A stretch of DNA of 58,665 bases from Prauserella aidingensis (GCF_024171865.1 NZ_JAMTCN010000030.1:1-58665), one strand, 5' to 3'; counted from the first letter of the stretch, positions 29,011 to 38,136 are shown. Program-made: numbers and translations. Notes: generated by a model not told the origin, from the letters alone.

Positions 29011-29217
29011 TCGCGTTCACGTCACTACCACCCAAGCGGGTGATGTAGTTGACCACACGAAGTGACGAATTGTCCGTTACCTGAGGGTGGCCAACTATCC
29101 GGGCACAAGTGACATACACCCCAAAACCGGCCGCGGTGCCACCCATCCGGAGCAACAACAGGACGAGCGGGCCTGTTCGCCCTACCGTGCAGGTGCACAT
29201 GAATTTAGGGTGAGCCC

Positions 29218-29355
29218 GTGCGTACGCACCGAAAGGCGGATTGGACAGTGAGCGTGACCGGAAGCCACTCGCCACGACCCCTCGCCGGGGCGAGTCGTGG
29301 TTCGACCACCTCCGGCGGCGCCGCGCCGGCCGCCGGGTCACCCGCGCGCGCCTAG
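29218..29355 (+). CDS. Possible 45-residue ORF in the flavohemoglobin leader
   Basis: GTG 29218 opens a 45-codon ORF (starts VRTHRKADWTVSVTGSH, ends AGSPARA). AGGGTGAG lies 6-12 nt upstream and a TACCGT -10-like box 30 nt upstream. It is basic, then Ala/Gly/Ser-rich, and matches no family I know. It may be a small protein or just leader sequence of the flavohemoglobin mRNA. Confidence 0.3.
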   Translation: MRTHRKADWTVSVTGSHSPRPLAGASRGSTTSGGAAPAAGSPARA

Positions 29356-29462
29356 CTCTGGAAGGCCCTGACGATCACAGTGCGTATCGACCGCAAGTCC
29401 CCCCACCACCCCGCCCGGTCCGTTCCCGGCGCGGGCGGCGTTGTCGAGCCCGGTGCCGCGAT

Positions 29463-30638
29463 ATGACAGCCGAGCCGCTCAACCCCATTCCCAAGGTCGC
29501 GGATTCCAGCAACGCTCCGGAGGCCGTGACCACGATGGTCCGCCATGTCCGCGAGACGTGGCGTGAGATCGAGCCGTACACCCCGGAAGTCGCCCAGTTC
29601 TTCTACGGGATGTTGTTCACCCTCGCCCCCGAGGCCCGCGACTTCTTCCCGATCCACATGGACGTGCGCAGCGGCAAGCTCGTCCGCGCCATCGTCAACA
29701 TCCTGCAGTCGGTGGACCGGCCCGACGACGTCGCGCCCTACCTCGTGCAACTCGGCCGCGACCACCGCAAGTTCGGCGTGCAGTCGCACCACTACGAGGC
29801 GATCGGCACGGCACTGCTGGCCGCGGTGAAACGCCAGCTCGGCCCCGGCTGGACCGACGACGTCGAACGCGCCTGGGCGGAAGCCTTCACGATCGTCGCC
29901 CGCTCGATGCAGGACGCCGCCGAGTCCGACGAGTACCCGCCGTCGTGGACGGGCACCGTGGCCGAACATCGCAGGCTGAGCTGGGACCTGGCGCTCGTGC
30001 GGATCGAGCCGGACCGTCACATCCCGTACCGGCCCGGCCAGTACCTGAGCGTCGAGGTCCCGCAGCGGCCGCGGTTGTGGCGGAACCTGTCACCCGCCAA
30101 CGCGCCGCGACCCGACGGTTCGATCGAGTTCCACATCCGCGCCATCGAAGGCGGGTGGGTCTCCCGCGGCATCGTCAGCCACACCCAACCCGGCGACGTG
30201 TGGCGGTTCGGCGCACCCATGGGTCAACTCCACGTCGACCGGGAGTCCGGCCGCGACGTCCTCATGGTCGCGGGCGGCACGGGAATCACCCCGCTGCAGT
30301 CGATCCTCGACGACCTCGGCCGGTTCGGGAAGAACCCCAACGTGACGATCTTCTACGGCGGTGCCGCCCGCGAGGACCTGTACGCGCTGGAGGTGCTGCG
30401 CTCGCTGTCGGCGACGAACCCGTGGCTGACCGTCCACCCGGTGGTCGAACAGGACGAGGGACTGTCCGGGTTCGAGGTCGGCACCCTCGCCGACGTCGTC
30501 TCGTCGTACGGCGCGTGGGCCGACCACGACGTGCTCGTCTCCGGTTCGCCCGCGATGATCCGCGCGACCGTCAGCCGCATGCTCGTCGCGGGCACCGCCC
30601 TGGACCAGATCCGCTACGACCCGTTCATCGAGGAATAG
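29463..30638 (+). CDS. Type II flavohemoglobin
   Basis: A 391-residue fusion of a globin (residues about 1-140) and an FAD/NAD reductase module. The globin part has a proximal-His segment GRDHRKFGVQSHHYEAIG. The FAD part reads PGQYLSVEVPQRPRLWRNLS, in place of the canonical RxYS of NO-detoxifying flavohemoglobins, and the NAD part is VAGGTGITPLQSIL. These changes typify type II flavohemoglobins such as mycobacterial Rv0385, which is next to clpB as here and has been linked to D-lactate oxidation rather than NO dioxygenation. ATG 29463 is the last good start before the globin domain; longer starts are possible. A 21-bp array begins 18 bp after the stop. Confidence 0.88.
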   Translation: MTAEPLNPIPKVADSSNAPEAVTTMVRHVRETWREIEPYTPEVAQFFYGMLFTLAPEARDFFPIHMDVRSGKLVRAIVNILQSVDRPDDVAPYLVQLGRDHRKFGVQSHHYEAIGTALLAAVKRQLGPGWTDDVERAWAEAFTIVARSMQDAAESDEYPPSWTGTVAEHRRLSWDLALVRIEPDRHIPYRPGQYLSVEVPQRPRLWRNLSPANAPRPDGSIEFHIRAIEGGWVSRGIVSHTQPGDVWRFGAPMGQLHVDRESGRDVLMVAGGTGITPLQSILDDLGRFGKNPNVTIFYGGAAREDLYALEVLRSLSATNPWLTVHPVVEQDEGLSGFEVGTLADVVSSYGAWADHDVLVSGSPAMIRATVSRMLVAGTALDQIRYDPFIEE

Positions 30639-30655
30639 TTCTCGACCCGGTGCGT

Positions 30656-30802
30656 GTGTCCTGCACTAGGCACCGCGTGTTGCGCCCTCGGGAGCCCGTG
30701 TTGCGCGCTCCGGGACGCGTGTTGCGCCTTCGGGAGCTCGTGTTGCGCGCTCCGGGACTCGTGTTGCGGACTCGGGAGCTGGTGTTGCATGCGCAGGGAC
30801 CG
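30656..30802 (+). repeat. 21-bp tandem array C (cap unit plus 6 units, sense to flavohemoglobin)
   Basis: A cap unit beginning GTGTCCTGCACTAG at 30656 is followed in exact 21-bp register by GTGTTGCG at 30677, 30698, 30719, 30740, 30761 and GTGTTGCAT at 30782. Units 2 and 4, and 1 and 3, are nearly identical, suggesting duplication of a 42-bp pair. It starts 18 bp after the flavohemoglobin stop. Confidence 0.92.
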
Positions 30803-30919
30803 GTGCGAACAGTGGCCGCACCCGGGCAGGCGCGGCCCGGGTGCGAGTGCACGGCTGTGGTCGCGAACGTGGTCTACATTCGCGGGTGAATCCCGACGAT
30901 CGGCGACCGAGGAGGCCCC

Positions 30920-31624
30920 GTGGAGACCACCGTCGACGTCACCGACGGCACGATCGGCGGCTATCTCGCCGAACCTCAATCCGAGGTCGCCGGGCCGGGT
31001 CCGTGGCCCGGGGTCGTCGTCGTGCACGACGTGTTCGGCCTGACGCGGGACACCCGTCTCATCACGGAACGCTTCGCCACCGCGGGATTCGTCGCGCTCG
31101 CGCCGGACCTGTACTCCCGCGGAGGTCTGGTGCGGTGTGTCCGGTCGGTGTTCCGCTCGATGATGGCGGGCAGTGGTAGGGCCTTCGACGACCTCGAGGC
31201 GACCCGGCGCGCGCTGGCCGAACGCGACGACTGCACCGGCCGCGTCGGAATCGTGGGGTTCTGCCTCGGCGGCGGATTCGCGCTCGTGGCCGCGAGTGGC
31301 GAGTTCGACGCCTCCGCGCCCTACTACGGTCAGTTGCCGGCCGACAGGTCTGTGCTCGACGACGCCTGCCCCGTGGTCGCCAGCTTCGGTGGCAAGGACC
31401 CGACGTTGAAGGGTGCCGCCGAGCAGCTCGAAGGCGAACTCGCCGCACGCGGCATCCCGCACGACGTCAAGGAGTACCCGCAGGCTCGGCACAGCTTCGC
31501 CAACCAACTCCCGCTCGGCCCACTCAACCTCCTGGCCCGCGTCAGCGGATTCGGCTACGACCACGAGGCCAGCGAGGATTCGTGGCGCCGGGTACTCGCC
31601 TTCTTCGGCGAACACCTGCGCTGA
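30920..31624 (+). CDS. Dienelactone hydrolase-family protein
   Basis: A 234-residue alpha/beta hydrolase. Nucleophile Cys in VGIVGFCLGGGFAL (about residue 115), acid Asp in VASFGGKDPTLKG, and His in QARHSFANQ near the C-terminus: the Cys-Asp-His triad of dienelactone hydrolases. The natural substrate is unknown; many actinobacterial members are not part of a chlorocatechol pathway, and none is present here. GTG 30920 follows GAGGAGG. The gene is bracketed by 21-bp arrays pointing toward it. Confidence 0.9.
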   Translation: METTVDVTDGTIGGYLAEPQSEVAGPGPWPGVVVVHDVFGLTRDTRLITERFATAGFVALAPDLYSRGGLVRCVRSVFRSMMAGSGRAFDDLEATRRALAERDDCTGRVGIVGFCLGGGFALVAASGEFDASAPYYGQLPADRSVLDDACPVVASFGGKDPTLKGAAEQLEGELAARGIPHDVKEYPQARHSFANQLPLGPLNLLARVSGFGYDHEASEDSWRRVLAFFGEHLR

Positions 31625-31639
31625 GTCGGCTGCTCGGAA

Positions 31640-31754
31640 TCCGCAACACGAACTCCTGAACCCGCAACACGAGCTCCCGGATCCACAACACGGTCCCGCG
31701 AGGACGCAACACGGTCCCGCGGATCCGCAACACGGGCCCGCGAGTGCAGGACAC
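31640..31754 (-). repeat. 21-bp tandem array D (cap unit plus 5 units, sense to hspR)
   Basis: On the minus strand the cap GTGTCCTGCACTCG starts at 31754, then GTGTTGCGG, GTGTTGCGT, GTGTTGTGG, GTGTTGCGG and GTGTTGCGG start at 31733, 31712, 31691, 31670 and 31649: exact 21-bp steps. It starts 25 bp after the hspR stop and lies between convergent genes. Confidence 0.92.
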
Positions 31755-31779
31755 GCGACGGTGCGAGAAGGGGGCCGGG

Positions 31780-32229
31780 TCAGCGCTTGGGCTTGCCCGG
31801 CTTCCAGACCACCATCGCGTTCTGCTTGCGGAACGGCACGAGGTCCTTGCGGTACGAAGCGTGCACCGCGGCCGCCGCCTGCTCCGCGGCCGCGTACGCC
31901 GCCGACAGTTCCTCGGCCAGTTCGGTCACGCGGGCCTGCAGCGCCTCGACCTGGTTCTCCAGGTCGATGATCCGCTTGATGCCCGCGAGGTTGACGCCCT
32001 CCTCCTGCGACAGCCGCTGCACCTCACGCAGCTGGGCGATGTCGCGCATGGAGTAGCGCCTGCCGCCGCCGGTCGTACGGCCGGGCGAGACGAGTCCCAT
32101 CCGGTCGTACGACCGCAGCGTCTGCGCGTGCAGCCCCGAAAGCTGGGCCGCGACGGAGATGACGAAGACGGGCGTGTCCTCGTCCGCGCCGTGCGGCATC
32201 CCCAAACCCGGCGAACCTGGACCGAACAT
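31780..32229 (-). CDS. hspR: HspR, MerR-family heat-shock repressor
   Basis: A 149-residue repressor. MerR-type HTH about residues 20-60 (VFVISVAAQLSGLHAQTLRSYDRMGLVSPGRTTGGGRRYSMRDIAQL), then a coiled coil (IDLENQVEALQARVTELAEEL) and a basic tail ending KPGKPKR. HspR with DnaK as corepressor binds HAIR sites and shuts off dnaK and clpB when DnaK is free. ATG 32229 overlaps the dnaJ stop (ATGA); a GTG one codon earlier is also in frame. It is the last gene of the dnaK operon, forming a feedback loop. Confidence 0.95.
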   Translation of the reverse strand: MFGPGSPGLGMPHGADEDTPVFVISVAAQLSGLHAQTLRSYDRMGLVSPGRTTGGGRRYSMRDIAQLREVQRLSQEEGVNLAGIKRIIDLENQVEALQARVTELAEELSAAYAAAEQAAAAVHASYRKDLVPFRKQNAMVVWKPGKPKR

Positions 32230-33449
32230 CACTCACCTCTGTCGCGCAACAGCGCAGTGATCTCGGGTCGCGGATCGTGCTGTGCGACCGCATCGGCGTA
32301 CTTCTCGAGTGCTGCCTTGGCTTCGTCGTCGACCTTGGAGGGCACGACGACCTGCAGCGTAACGAGGAGATCGCCCTGCGAGCCATCCCGTTTGGCGATT
32401 CCCTTGCCACGCACCCGCAGCACGCGCCCGCTCGACGTGCCCGCGGGCACGCGCACGGACACCTTCGAGTCGAGCGTCGGCACGGTCAGCGTCGTACCGA
32501 GCGCCAGCTCCGTGAACTCCACTGGGAGCGTGATCGTCAGATCGTTGCCGGACCGGCCGAACACGCCGTCGGCGTTGACGTGCACGCGCACGAACAGGTC
32601 GCCTGCGGGTGCACCACCCTTGCCCGGTTCGCCCTGCCCGGCGAGACGGATCTTCTGGCCGTCGTCGACGCCCGGCGGGATCCGCACGGTGAGCGTGCGG
32701 GTCCGGGTGGACACGCCGTCGCCCGCGCACTCCGGGCAGGGGTCGTCGATCTGCTGACCGCTGCCGCGGCAGTCCGGGCACGGTTCGGAGAACGCGAACG
32801 CACCCTGGTTGCGGTTGACGAGCCCGGCACCGGAGCAGGTCGGACAGGTCCGCGGAGAGGTGCCGGGCCGCGCGCCGTTGCCGCCGCACGTACCGCACGT
32901 CGCGGGACTCGACAGCCGCAGCGGCAGGGTCGCACCCCTCACCGCCTCGGCGAAGTCGATCCGCACATCGGTTTCGACGTCGCTGCCACGCTGCCCGCGT
33001 TGCGGGCCCGCCGCACCGCCGCCCCGGCGGCCGAACAGGTTGCCGAGCATGTCGCCCAACCCGCCGAAACCACCCGCCTGACCACCGGCACCGCCGCCCT
33101 GGCCGAAGATGTCGCCCAGGTCGAATCCGCCCGCGCCGCCGGGACCACCGGGGCCACCTGGCCCGGGGCCTCCGCCGGGGAAGCCGCCGAACCCGCCACC
33201 GGTACGGCCGGAGCCGAACACTGCGCGAGCCTCGTCGTACTCCTTGCGCTTGTCCGGATCGGACAGCACACCGTAGGCCTCCGAGACGGCCTTGAACTTC
33301 TTCTCCGCCTCGGCGTTGCCCGGGTTGGCGTCGGGATGGTTCTCCCGAGCCAGCTTCCGGTAGGCCTTCTTGATCTCGTCCGTGGAAGCGTCGGAGGAGA
33401 CGCCCAGCTCACGGTAGAAGTCCTTGTCGAGCCACTCCCGAGCGCTCAT
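32229..33449 (-). CDS. dnaJ: DnaJ co-chaperone
   Basis: A 406-residue class A J-protein. J domain residues about 9-75 with the HPD in [11 protein letters not shown], a long Gly/Phe-rich region (about 80-150), a zinc domain with four CxxCxGxG motifs ([32 protein letters not shown]), and C-terminal substrate-binding domains. It stimulates DnaK ATPase and delivers unfolded clients. Starts 28 bp after the end of grpE with an SD GGAGGAGA. In the order dnaK-grpE-dnaJ-hspR this corresponds to actinobacterial DnaJ1. Confidence 0.97.
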   Translation of the reverse strand: MSAREWLDKDFYRELGVSSDASTDEIKKAYRKLARENHPDANPGNAEAEKKFKAVSEAYGVLSDPDKRKEYDEARAVFGSGRTGGGFGGFPGGGPGPGGPGGPGGAGGFDLGDIFGQGGGAGGQAGGFGGLGDMLGNLFGRRGGGAAGPQRGQRGSDVETDVRIDFAEAVRGATLPLRLSSPATCGTCGGNGARPGTSPRTCPTCSGAGLVNRNQGAFAFSEPCPDCRGSGQQIDDPCPECAGDGVSTRTRTLTVRIPPGVDDGQKIRLAGQGEPGKGGAPAGDLFVRVHVNADGVFGRSGNDLTITLPVEFTELALGTTLTVPTLDSKVSVRVPAGTSSGRVLRVRGKGIAKRDGSQGDLLVTLQVVVPSKVDDEAKAALEKYADAVAQHDPRPEITALLRDRGE

Positions 33450-33476
33450 CGGGCGTCTCCTCCTTTCCGCTTGTCG

Positions 33477-34208
33477 TCAGTTCCGCTGCTCATTGCCGTC
33501 GATGGGGAGTTCACCTTCGACCGGCGGGTCGATCGGCGTCTCCGCATCAGTTGCCTGCCCGCCCTGGTCGGCGGGCGCCTCGCCGGGCTCGTGGTCCGTG
33601 ACGGCCACGAGCGCCGCCCGCAGCACACGGTCGCCGAACCGGTAGCCGCGCCGCAGCACGGTCGTCACGGTCGGGCCGGACACGTCGGGCGACGTGTCGT
33701 GCTGCACCGCTTCGTGCACGCTCGGGTCGAACTCGTCGCCCTCGGCGCCGAACGGCTCGAGACCGGCCTTCTCCAGCGCCTCGACCAGCTTGTCGGCCAC
33801 CGACTTGAACGCGCCGGTCAGGTCGCCGTGCTGGGCGGCGCGCTCGACGTCGTCCAGCAGCGGCAGCAGGTCACCCGCCAGCGAAGCCTTGCCGGAGGCC
33901 GCGAGCTGCTCACGTTCCTTGTCGGCACGCCGCCGGTAGTTGGCGTACTCGGCCTGGAGACGCTGCAGATCCGCGGTGCGTTCCTCCAGCTGCTTGGCCA
34001 GGTCCGACTGGGCGTCCGACTCGGCCTGCCCGGCCTCGCCGGCCGCCCCGCCGACCTCCGTGCCCGCGAGTTCGCCCGCGGGTACCTCGACCGCCTCGCC
34101 GTCCTCGGGAGCGCGCAGGTCGCCCGACTCCGGGTCGACCTTGCGACGGTCCCGAACGACGACCGGCTCCTGCTCTTCCCGGGCTTCGGTCTCGTCCCGC
34201 TCTGTCAC
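33477..34208 (-). CDS. grpE: GrpE nucleotide exchange factor
   Basis: A 243-residue dimeric exchange factor for DnaK. A long acidic N-terminal tail, then a coiled coil ([30 protein letters not shown], about residues 70-105) and the C-terminal beta-wing ([34 protein letters not shown]). The N- and C-terminal extensions are long, as in other actinobacteria. GTG 34208 overlaps the dnaK stop by 4 bp (GTGA), so translation is coupled. Confidence 0.95.
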   Translation of the reverse strand: MTERDETEAREEQEPVVVRDRRKVDPESGDLRAPEDGEAVEVPAGELAGTEVGGAAGEAGQAESDAQSDLAKQLEERTADLQRLQAEYANYRRRADKEREQLAASGKASLAGDLLPLLDDVERAAQHGDLTGAFKSVADKLVEALEKAGLEPFGAEGDEFDPSVHEAVQHDTSPDVSGPTVTTVLRRGYRFGDRVLRAALVAVTDHEPGEAPADQGGQATDAETPIDPPVEGELPIDGNEQRN

Positions 34209-36073
34209 TTCTTGTCGTCCTCGTCGACGATCTCGGCGTCCACGACGTCGTCGTCGGCCTTGGCGGACCCGGCGTCACCGGCACCCGCGGCGCCCGCGGC
34301 ACCGGCGTCGGCACCGGCCGCGCCCTCGGCGTCCGAGTTGGCGTACAGCGCCTGGCCCAGCTCCTGCGAGACCGTGTTCAGGTTCTCGACGGACTCCTTG
34401 ACCTTGGCGATGTCGTCGCCCTTGAGGGCCTCGTTGGTCTCCTCGATGGCCGACTTGACCTTGGTCTTGAGCTCGTCCGGCAACTTGTCCTCGTTGTCGG
34501 TCACGAACTTCTCGGTCTGGTAGGAGAGCGTCTCCGCCTGGTTGCGGGTCTCCGCCTCCTCGCGACGCCGCTGGTCCTCCTCGGCGTGCGCCTCGGCGTC
34601 CTTGACCATCTGGTCGATGTCCTCCTGCGGCAGCGCGGAGCCACCGGTGATGGTCATCGACTGCTCCTTGTTGGTGCCCAGGTCCTTCGCCGTGACGTGC
34701 ACGATGCCGTTGGCGTCGATGTCGAAGGAGACCTCGATCTGCGGCACGCCGCGCGGCGCGGGCGGCAGACCCGTCAGCTCGAACATGCCGAGCTTCTTGT
34801 TGTGGGCGGCGATCTCGCGCTCACCCTGGAACACCTGGATCTGCACCGACGGCTGGTTGTCGTCGGCCGTCGAGAAGATCTCGGAACGCTTGGTCGGGAT
34901 CGTCGTGTTGCGCTCGATGAGCTTGGTGAACACGCCGCCCTTCGTCTCGATGCCCAGCGACAGCGGCGTGACGTCCAGCAGCAGGACGTCCTTGACCTCG
35001 CCCTTGAGCACACCGGCCTGCAGACCGGCGCCGACGGCGACGACCTCGTCCGGGTTGACGCCCTTGTTCGGCTCCTTGCCGCCGGTCAGTTCCGTGACCA
35101 GCTCGGTCACGGCCGGCATGCGCGTGGAACCGCCGACGAGCACGACGTGGTCGATCTCGCCGACCGAGATGCCCGCGTCACGCACCACGTTGTTGAACGG
35201 GTTGCGCGCACGCTCCAGCAGGTCGGAGGTGATGCGCTGGAACTCGGCACGCGAGAGGGTCTCGTCGAGGAACAGCGGGTTCTTGTCCGCGTCCACCGTG
35301 ATGTACGGCAGGTTGATGCTGGCGGTGGACGAGCTGGAGAGCTCGATCTTCGCCTTCTCCGCGGCCTCCTTGATGCGCTGGAGGGCCATGCGGTCCTTGG
35401 TCAGGTCGATGCCGTTGGACGACTTGAACTTGTCGACCAGCCAGTCGACGATGCGCTCGTCCCAGTCGTCACCACCGAGGTGGTTGTCACCACTGGTGGC
35501 ACGGACCTCGACGACACCCTCGCCGATCTCCAGCAGCGACACGTCGAACGTACCGCCACCGAGGTCGAAGACCAGGATGGTCTGTTCCTTCTCGCCCTTG
35601 TCGAGGCCGTACGCCAGCGCGGCCGCGGTCGGCTCGTTGACGATGCGCAGGACGTTCAGTCCCGCGATCTGGCCGGCCTCCTTCGTGGCCTGGCGCTGGG
35701 CGTCCTCGAAGTACGCCGGGACGGTGATGACCGCGTCGGTCACCTCGTCGCCCAGGTAGGACTCGGCGTCGCGCTTGAGCTTCATCAGCACGCGCGCGCT
35801 GATCTCCTGGGCGGTGTAAGCCTTGTCGTCGACCTCGGTCTTCCAGTCGGTGCCCATGTGCCGCTTGACCGACCGGATCGTCCTGTCGACGTTGGTGACG
35901 GCCTGGTTCTTCGCGGGCTGACCCGTGAGCACTTCGCCGTTCTTGGCGAAGGCGACGATGGACGGGGTGGTACGCGCCCCTTCCGAGTTGGCGATGACCG
36001 TCGGCTCACCGCCCTCGAGCACGGAAACGACCGAGTTCGTCGTACCAAGGTCGATGCCGACCGCTCGCGCCAT
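34205..36073 (-). CDS. dnaK: DnaK, Hsp70 chaperone
   Basis: A 622-residue Hsp70. ATPase domain with [19 protein letters not shown] at residues 4-22, [17 protein letters not shown], and [16 protein letters not shown]; then a substrate-binding beta-domain and a helical lid, with an Ala/Gly/Asp-rich C-terminus ending [11 protein letters not shown]. It folds and holds client proteins with DnaJ and GrpE, and acts with HspR as corepressor. Two HAIR sites flank the promoter. The SD AGGAGGG is well placed. First gene of the operon. Confidence 0.98.
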   Translation of the reverse strand: MARAVGIDLGTTNSVVSVLEGGEPTVIANSEGARTTPSIVAFAKNGEVLTGQPAKNQAVTNVDRTIRSVKRHMGTDWKTEVDDKAYTAQEISARVLMKLKRDAESYLGDEVTDAVITVPAYFEDAQRQATKEAGQIAGLNVLRIVNEPTAAALAYGLDKGEKEQTILVFDLGGGTFDVSLLEIGEGVVEVRATSGDNHLGGDDWDERIVDWLVDKFKSSNGIDLTKDRMALQRIKEAAEKAKIELSSSSTASINLPYITVDADKNPLFLDETLSRAEFQRITSDLLERARNPFNNVVRDAGISVGEIDHVVLVGGSTRMPAVTELVTELTGGKEPNKGVNPDEVVAVGAGLQAGVLKGEVKDVLLLDVTPLSLGIETKGGVFTKLIERNTTIPTKRSEIFSTADDNQPSVQIQVFQGEREIAAHNKKLGMFELTGLPPAPRGVPQIEVSFDIDANGIVHVTAKDLGTNKEQSMTITGGSALPQEDIDQMVKDAEAHAEEDQRRREEAETRNQAETLSYQTEKFVTDNEDKLPDELKTKVKSAIEETNEALKGDDIAKVKESVENLNTVSQELGQALYANSDAEGAAGADAGAAGAAGAGDAGSAKADDDVVDAEIVDEDDKK

Positions 36074-36148
36074 GTGTCTTTCCCTCCTACTGATCCTGTG
36101 GACACCCCACCGGCCCGGCGCACCGGGCGGCTCGGCGGATCACCGAGA

Positions 36149-36225
36149 CCTGAGCGGGGCTCACTCAAGTTCTAACGCTACCGGCCGAGTGTCGTCAAAC
36201 GAGACTTGAGTGACGGCTGCTCAAC
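36149..36225 (-). promoter_or_regulatory. dnaK promoter with two HAIR operators
   Basis: HAIR 1: CCTGAGC (36149-36155), 7-bp spacer, ACTCAAG (36163-36169). HAIR 2: CTTGAGT (36205-36211), 7-bp spacer, GCTCAAC (36219-36225). Between them, on the minus strand, are a -35 TTGACG (36198-36193) and a -10-like TTAGAA (36175-36170) with 17-bp spacing. So HspR would sit on both sides of RNA polymerase. In 36226-36385 I see no gene. Confidence 0.8.
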
Positions 36226-36385
36226 CTTTCTGCCAGGGTAACGTCCGACCTGCGACGTTTGTTCCCGCGGCGGCTACGGACCGACAGGTCGAGACCACGC
36301 GTGTCCTTCTCCGGCCTGCCGACCTCCGGGTACCCCGAAACCTGCGCCGCCATGACGCAAGCCGCGGATTCGACGGGCACCACAT

Positions 36386-37051
36386 CTACCGGGGCTCGAC
36401 CAGCACGTCGCCGCTGTTGGTGGACAGGTCGAGCACCCGGTCGGCGTTCGGGCTGACGGTCACGCCGATGTCACGGTCGCCGCTGTTCGAATCGCCGAGG
36501 ACCTCGTACTCGCCGTCGGGCACGGTCAGCCGGACGTCGCCGCTGTTGAGGTCGGCCGTGACCCGTCGCGGATCGGCCACCTCCAGCTCGACGGAACCGG
36601 AGTTGCCGTCGACGTCGACCGAGCCCCGGGCCGAGCCGCGCACGTCGCCACTGTTCATCTCGACGTGCACATCGCCGACCCCGTCCACCGTGAGCGTGGC
36701 CGAGTTGAACTCCCCGTCGACCGCCACCCGACTCGGCACCGTCACCTCGTAGTTCACCGAGCAGAACCAGTCGCAGTCGCCCAGTTCCAGCGTCGAACCG
36801 TCGACCTCGTACGTCTCGCCGGGTTCGGCGAACAGGCGCTGCACCGACTGTCGCACGGTCGTGCGCTGCGCGTTCTCGTCCACCCGGATGTCGACGTCCC
36901 CGGAGCCGAGGTCGAGCCGGATCCGTTCGACGTCGGCGTCCACGATGCCGGTCCGCTCCTCCGACGTCGGCCACAGCCACCCCGTGCCGACGCCGACGCC
37001 CGCCACCACGAACACCGCACCACCGACCGCCAGCACCGACCTGCGCGACAC
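36386..37051 (-). CDS. DUF4097-type membrane-anchored beta protein
   Basis: A 221-residue protein. N-terminal hydrophobic segment (SVLAVGGAVFVVAGVGVGTGWLW) behind SRR, then a repetitive beta domain with recurring motifs of the type NSGDVRG, GNSGSVEL, LNSGDVRL, DSNSGDRDI and TNSGDVLV: the DUF4097 beta-strand repeat. These are thought to be surface or periplasmic adhesin-like or stress-related proteins; function is unknown. GTG 37051 has GGAGGGAG upstream. It is divergent from the PEBP gene. Confidence 0.85.
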   Translation of the reverse strand: MSRRSVLAVGGAVFVVAGVGVGTGWLWPTSEERTGIVDADVERIRLDLGSGDVDIRVDENAQRTTVRQSVQRLFAEPGETYEVDGSTLELGDCDWFCSVNYEVTVPSRVAVDGEFNSATLTVDGVGDVHVEMNSGDVRGSARGSVDVDGNSGSVELEVADPRRVTADLNSGDVRLTVPDGEYEVLGDSNSGDRDIGVTVSPNADRVLDLSTNSGDVLVEPR

Positions 37052-37301
37052 GTCACTCCCTCCGCTCCCGCCTGCCACGCCGACGCTAGGCGTGACCGGC
37101 CCACGGGGATATCGGGGACCCCCCTGGTTTTCCCCGATCCGACACCCCGAGGAGCCCGCGCCGCGCATCCCCGCCCCTCGAACCACGCCGCCGGGCCGCG
37201 TCGCCCGGGCGCCGCCGGGCCGCGCCGTCCGGGCCGCGCTGACGCGCCGTGCCCGGCTGCCTACGCTGGGGCCGGGTCGCAGCGATGCACCCGCCGACGT
37301 T

Positions 37302-37352
37302 CCCCCATGGGCACCTTGGTTGCACTCACCGCCACCAAAGTGCCCTTGGAGG
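37302..37352 (+). repeat. 51-bp imperfect hairpin repeat (copy 2), in the PEBP 5' leader
   Basis: 21-bp arms (37302-37322 and 37332-37352) around the loop CACTCACCG, homologous to 25117-25169. A TACGCT -10 box at 37262-37267 would place it inside the 5' UTR of the PEBP gene, 48 bp before its ATG. The rest of 37052-37301 contains only a short inverted repeat (ATCGGGGA 37111, TCCCCGAT 37131) and no gene. Confidence 0.85.
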
Positions 37353-37399
37353 CTCTGTCTCCAGCCGACTCAGTGCCACCCGACCACGAGGAGCGTGAG

Positions 37400-37948
37400 A
37401 TGGCCGACGCGCCGTTCAACTTCAACCCCTACGACTTCCTGCCGCAGGTGCCGAGCTTCGACGTGCGCAGCGACGACGTGACCGACGGCCAGGCGCTGCC
37501 CACCCCGCAGCTGTCCGGCCTGTTCGGCGCGGGCGGCGAGGACACCTCGCCTCACCTGGCGTGGTCCGGCTTCCCCGACGGCACCAAGAGCTTCGTCGTG
37601 ACCTGCTACGACCCGGACGCGCCGACCGTCAGCGGGTTCTGGCACTGGGCGGTGTTCAACATCCCCGCCTCCGTCACGGAGCTGCCCACGGACGCCGGGA
37701 ATCCGAGCGGGGCGAACCTGCCCGAAGGCGCGAAGATGCTCACCACCGACGGCGGTGTGCGCCAGTACCTCGGCGCCGCGCCGCCTCCCGGGCACGGGCC
37801 GCACCGCTACATCTTCGTGGTGCACGCGCTGGACGTCGAGTCGCTCGACATCCCCGACGAGTCCCGGCCCGCGTTCCTGCAGTTCAACATGTTCGGCCAC
37901 ACGCTGGGCCGCGCAACCCTCACGGGCCTTCACGAGAACAAGGGCTGA
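37400..37948 (+). CDS. PEBP-family (YbhB/YbcL, Raf kinase inhibitor-like) protein
   Basis: A 182-residue phosphatidylethanolamine-binding-like protein. Signature: GGEDTSPHLAWSGFPDGTKSFVVTCYDPDAPT (with the DPDAP pocket), FWHWAVFNIP, PPGHGPHRYIFVVHAL (GxHxY pocket). PEBP proteins bind anionic ligands; in bacteria the role is unknown. ATG 37400 follows GAGGAGCGTGAG. Cytosolic, no signal peptide. A 21-bp array begins 28 bp after the stop. Confidence 0.92.
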   Translation: MADAPFNFNPYDFLPQVPSFDVRSDDVTDGQALPTPQLSGLFGAGGEDTSPHLAWSGFPDGTKSFVVTCYDPDAPTVSGFWHWAVFNIPASVTELPTDAGNPSGANLPEGAKMLTTDGGVRQYLGAAPPPGHGPHRYIFVVHALDVESLDIPDESRPAFLQFNMFGHTLGRATLTGLHENKG

Positions 37949-37975
37949 CACCGTAGTCCCGCGCCCCGGGGACGC

Positions 37976-38136
37976 GTGTTGCGTTCCCGGGGCCTCGTGT
38001 CGCGGATCCCGGGGCGCGTGTTGCGTTCCTGAGTGACCGTGTTGCGCTTCAAGGGGCGCGTGTTGCGTCCTCCGGGGCCATGACTCGCATCACGTGTCCT
38101 GCACGCGGCACCACGTGTCCTGCATTCGGTGTTCTA
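37976..38136 (+). repeat. 21-bp tandem array E (5 units plus 2 cap-type units)
   Basis: GTGTTGCG-type units at 37976, 37997 (GTGTCGCGG), 38018, 38039 and 38060, in exact 21-bp register, then a degenerate spacer and two GTGTCCTGCA units at 38094 and 38115, again 21 bp apart. Sense to the PEBP gene. Here the cap-type units are at the far end of the array. Confidence 0.88.

Noticed and set aside
29241-29462. Longer start of the flavohemoglobin at 29241
   Set aside because: The extension is Arg/Pro-rich with no globin similarity; ATG 29463 is directly before the domain.
37111-37138. ATCGGGGA/TCCCCGAT inverted repeat as a terminator
   Set aside because: It lies between divergent promoters and not at a gene end; weak, so left without a role.
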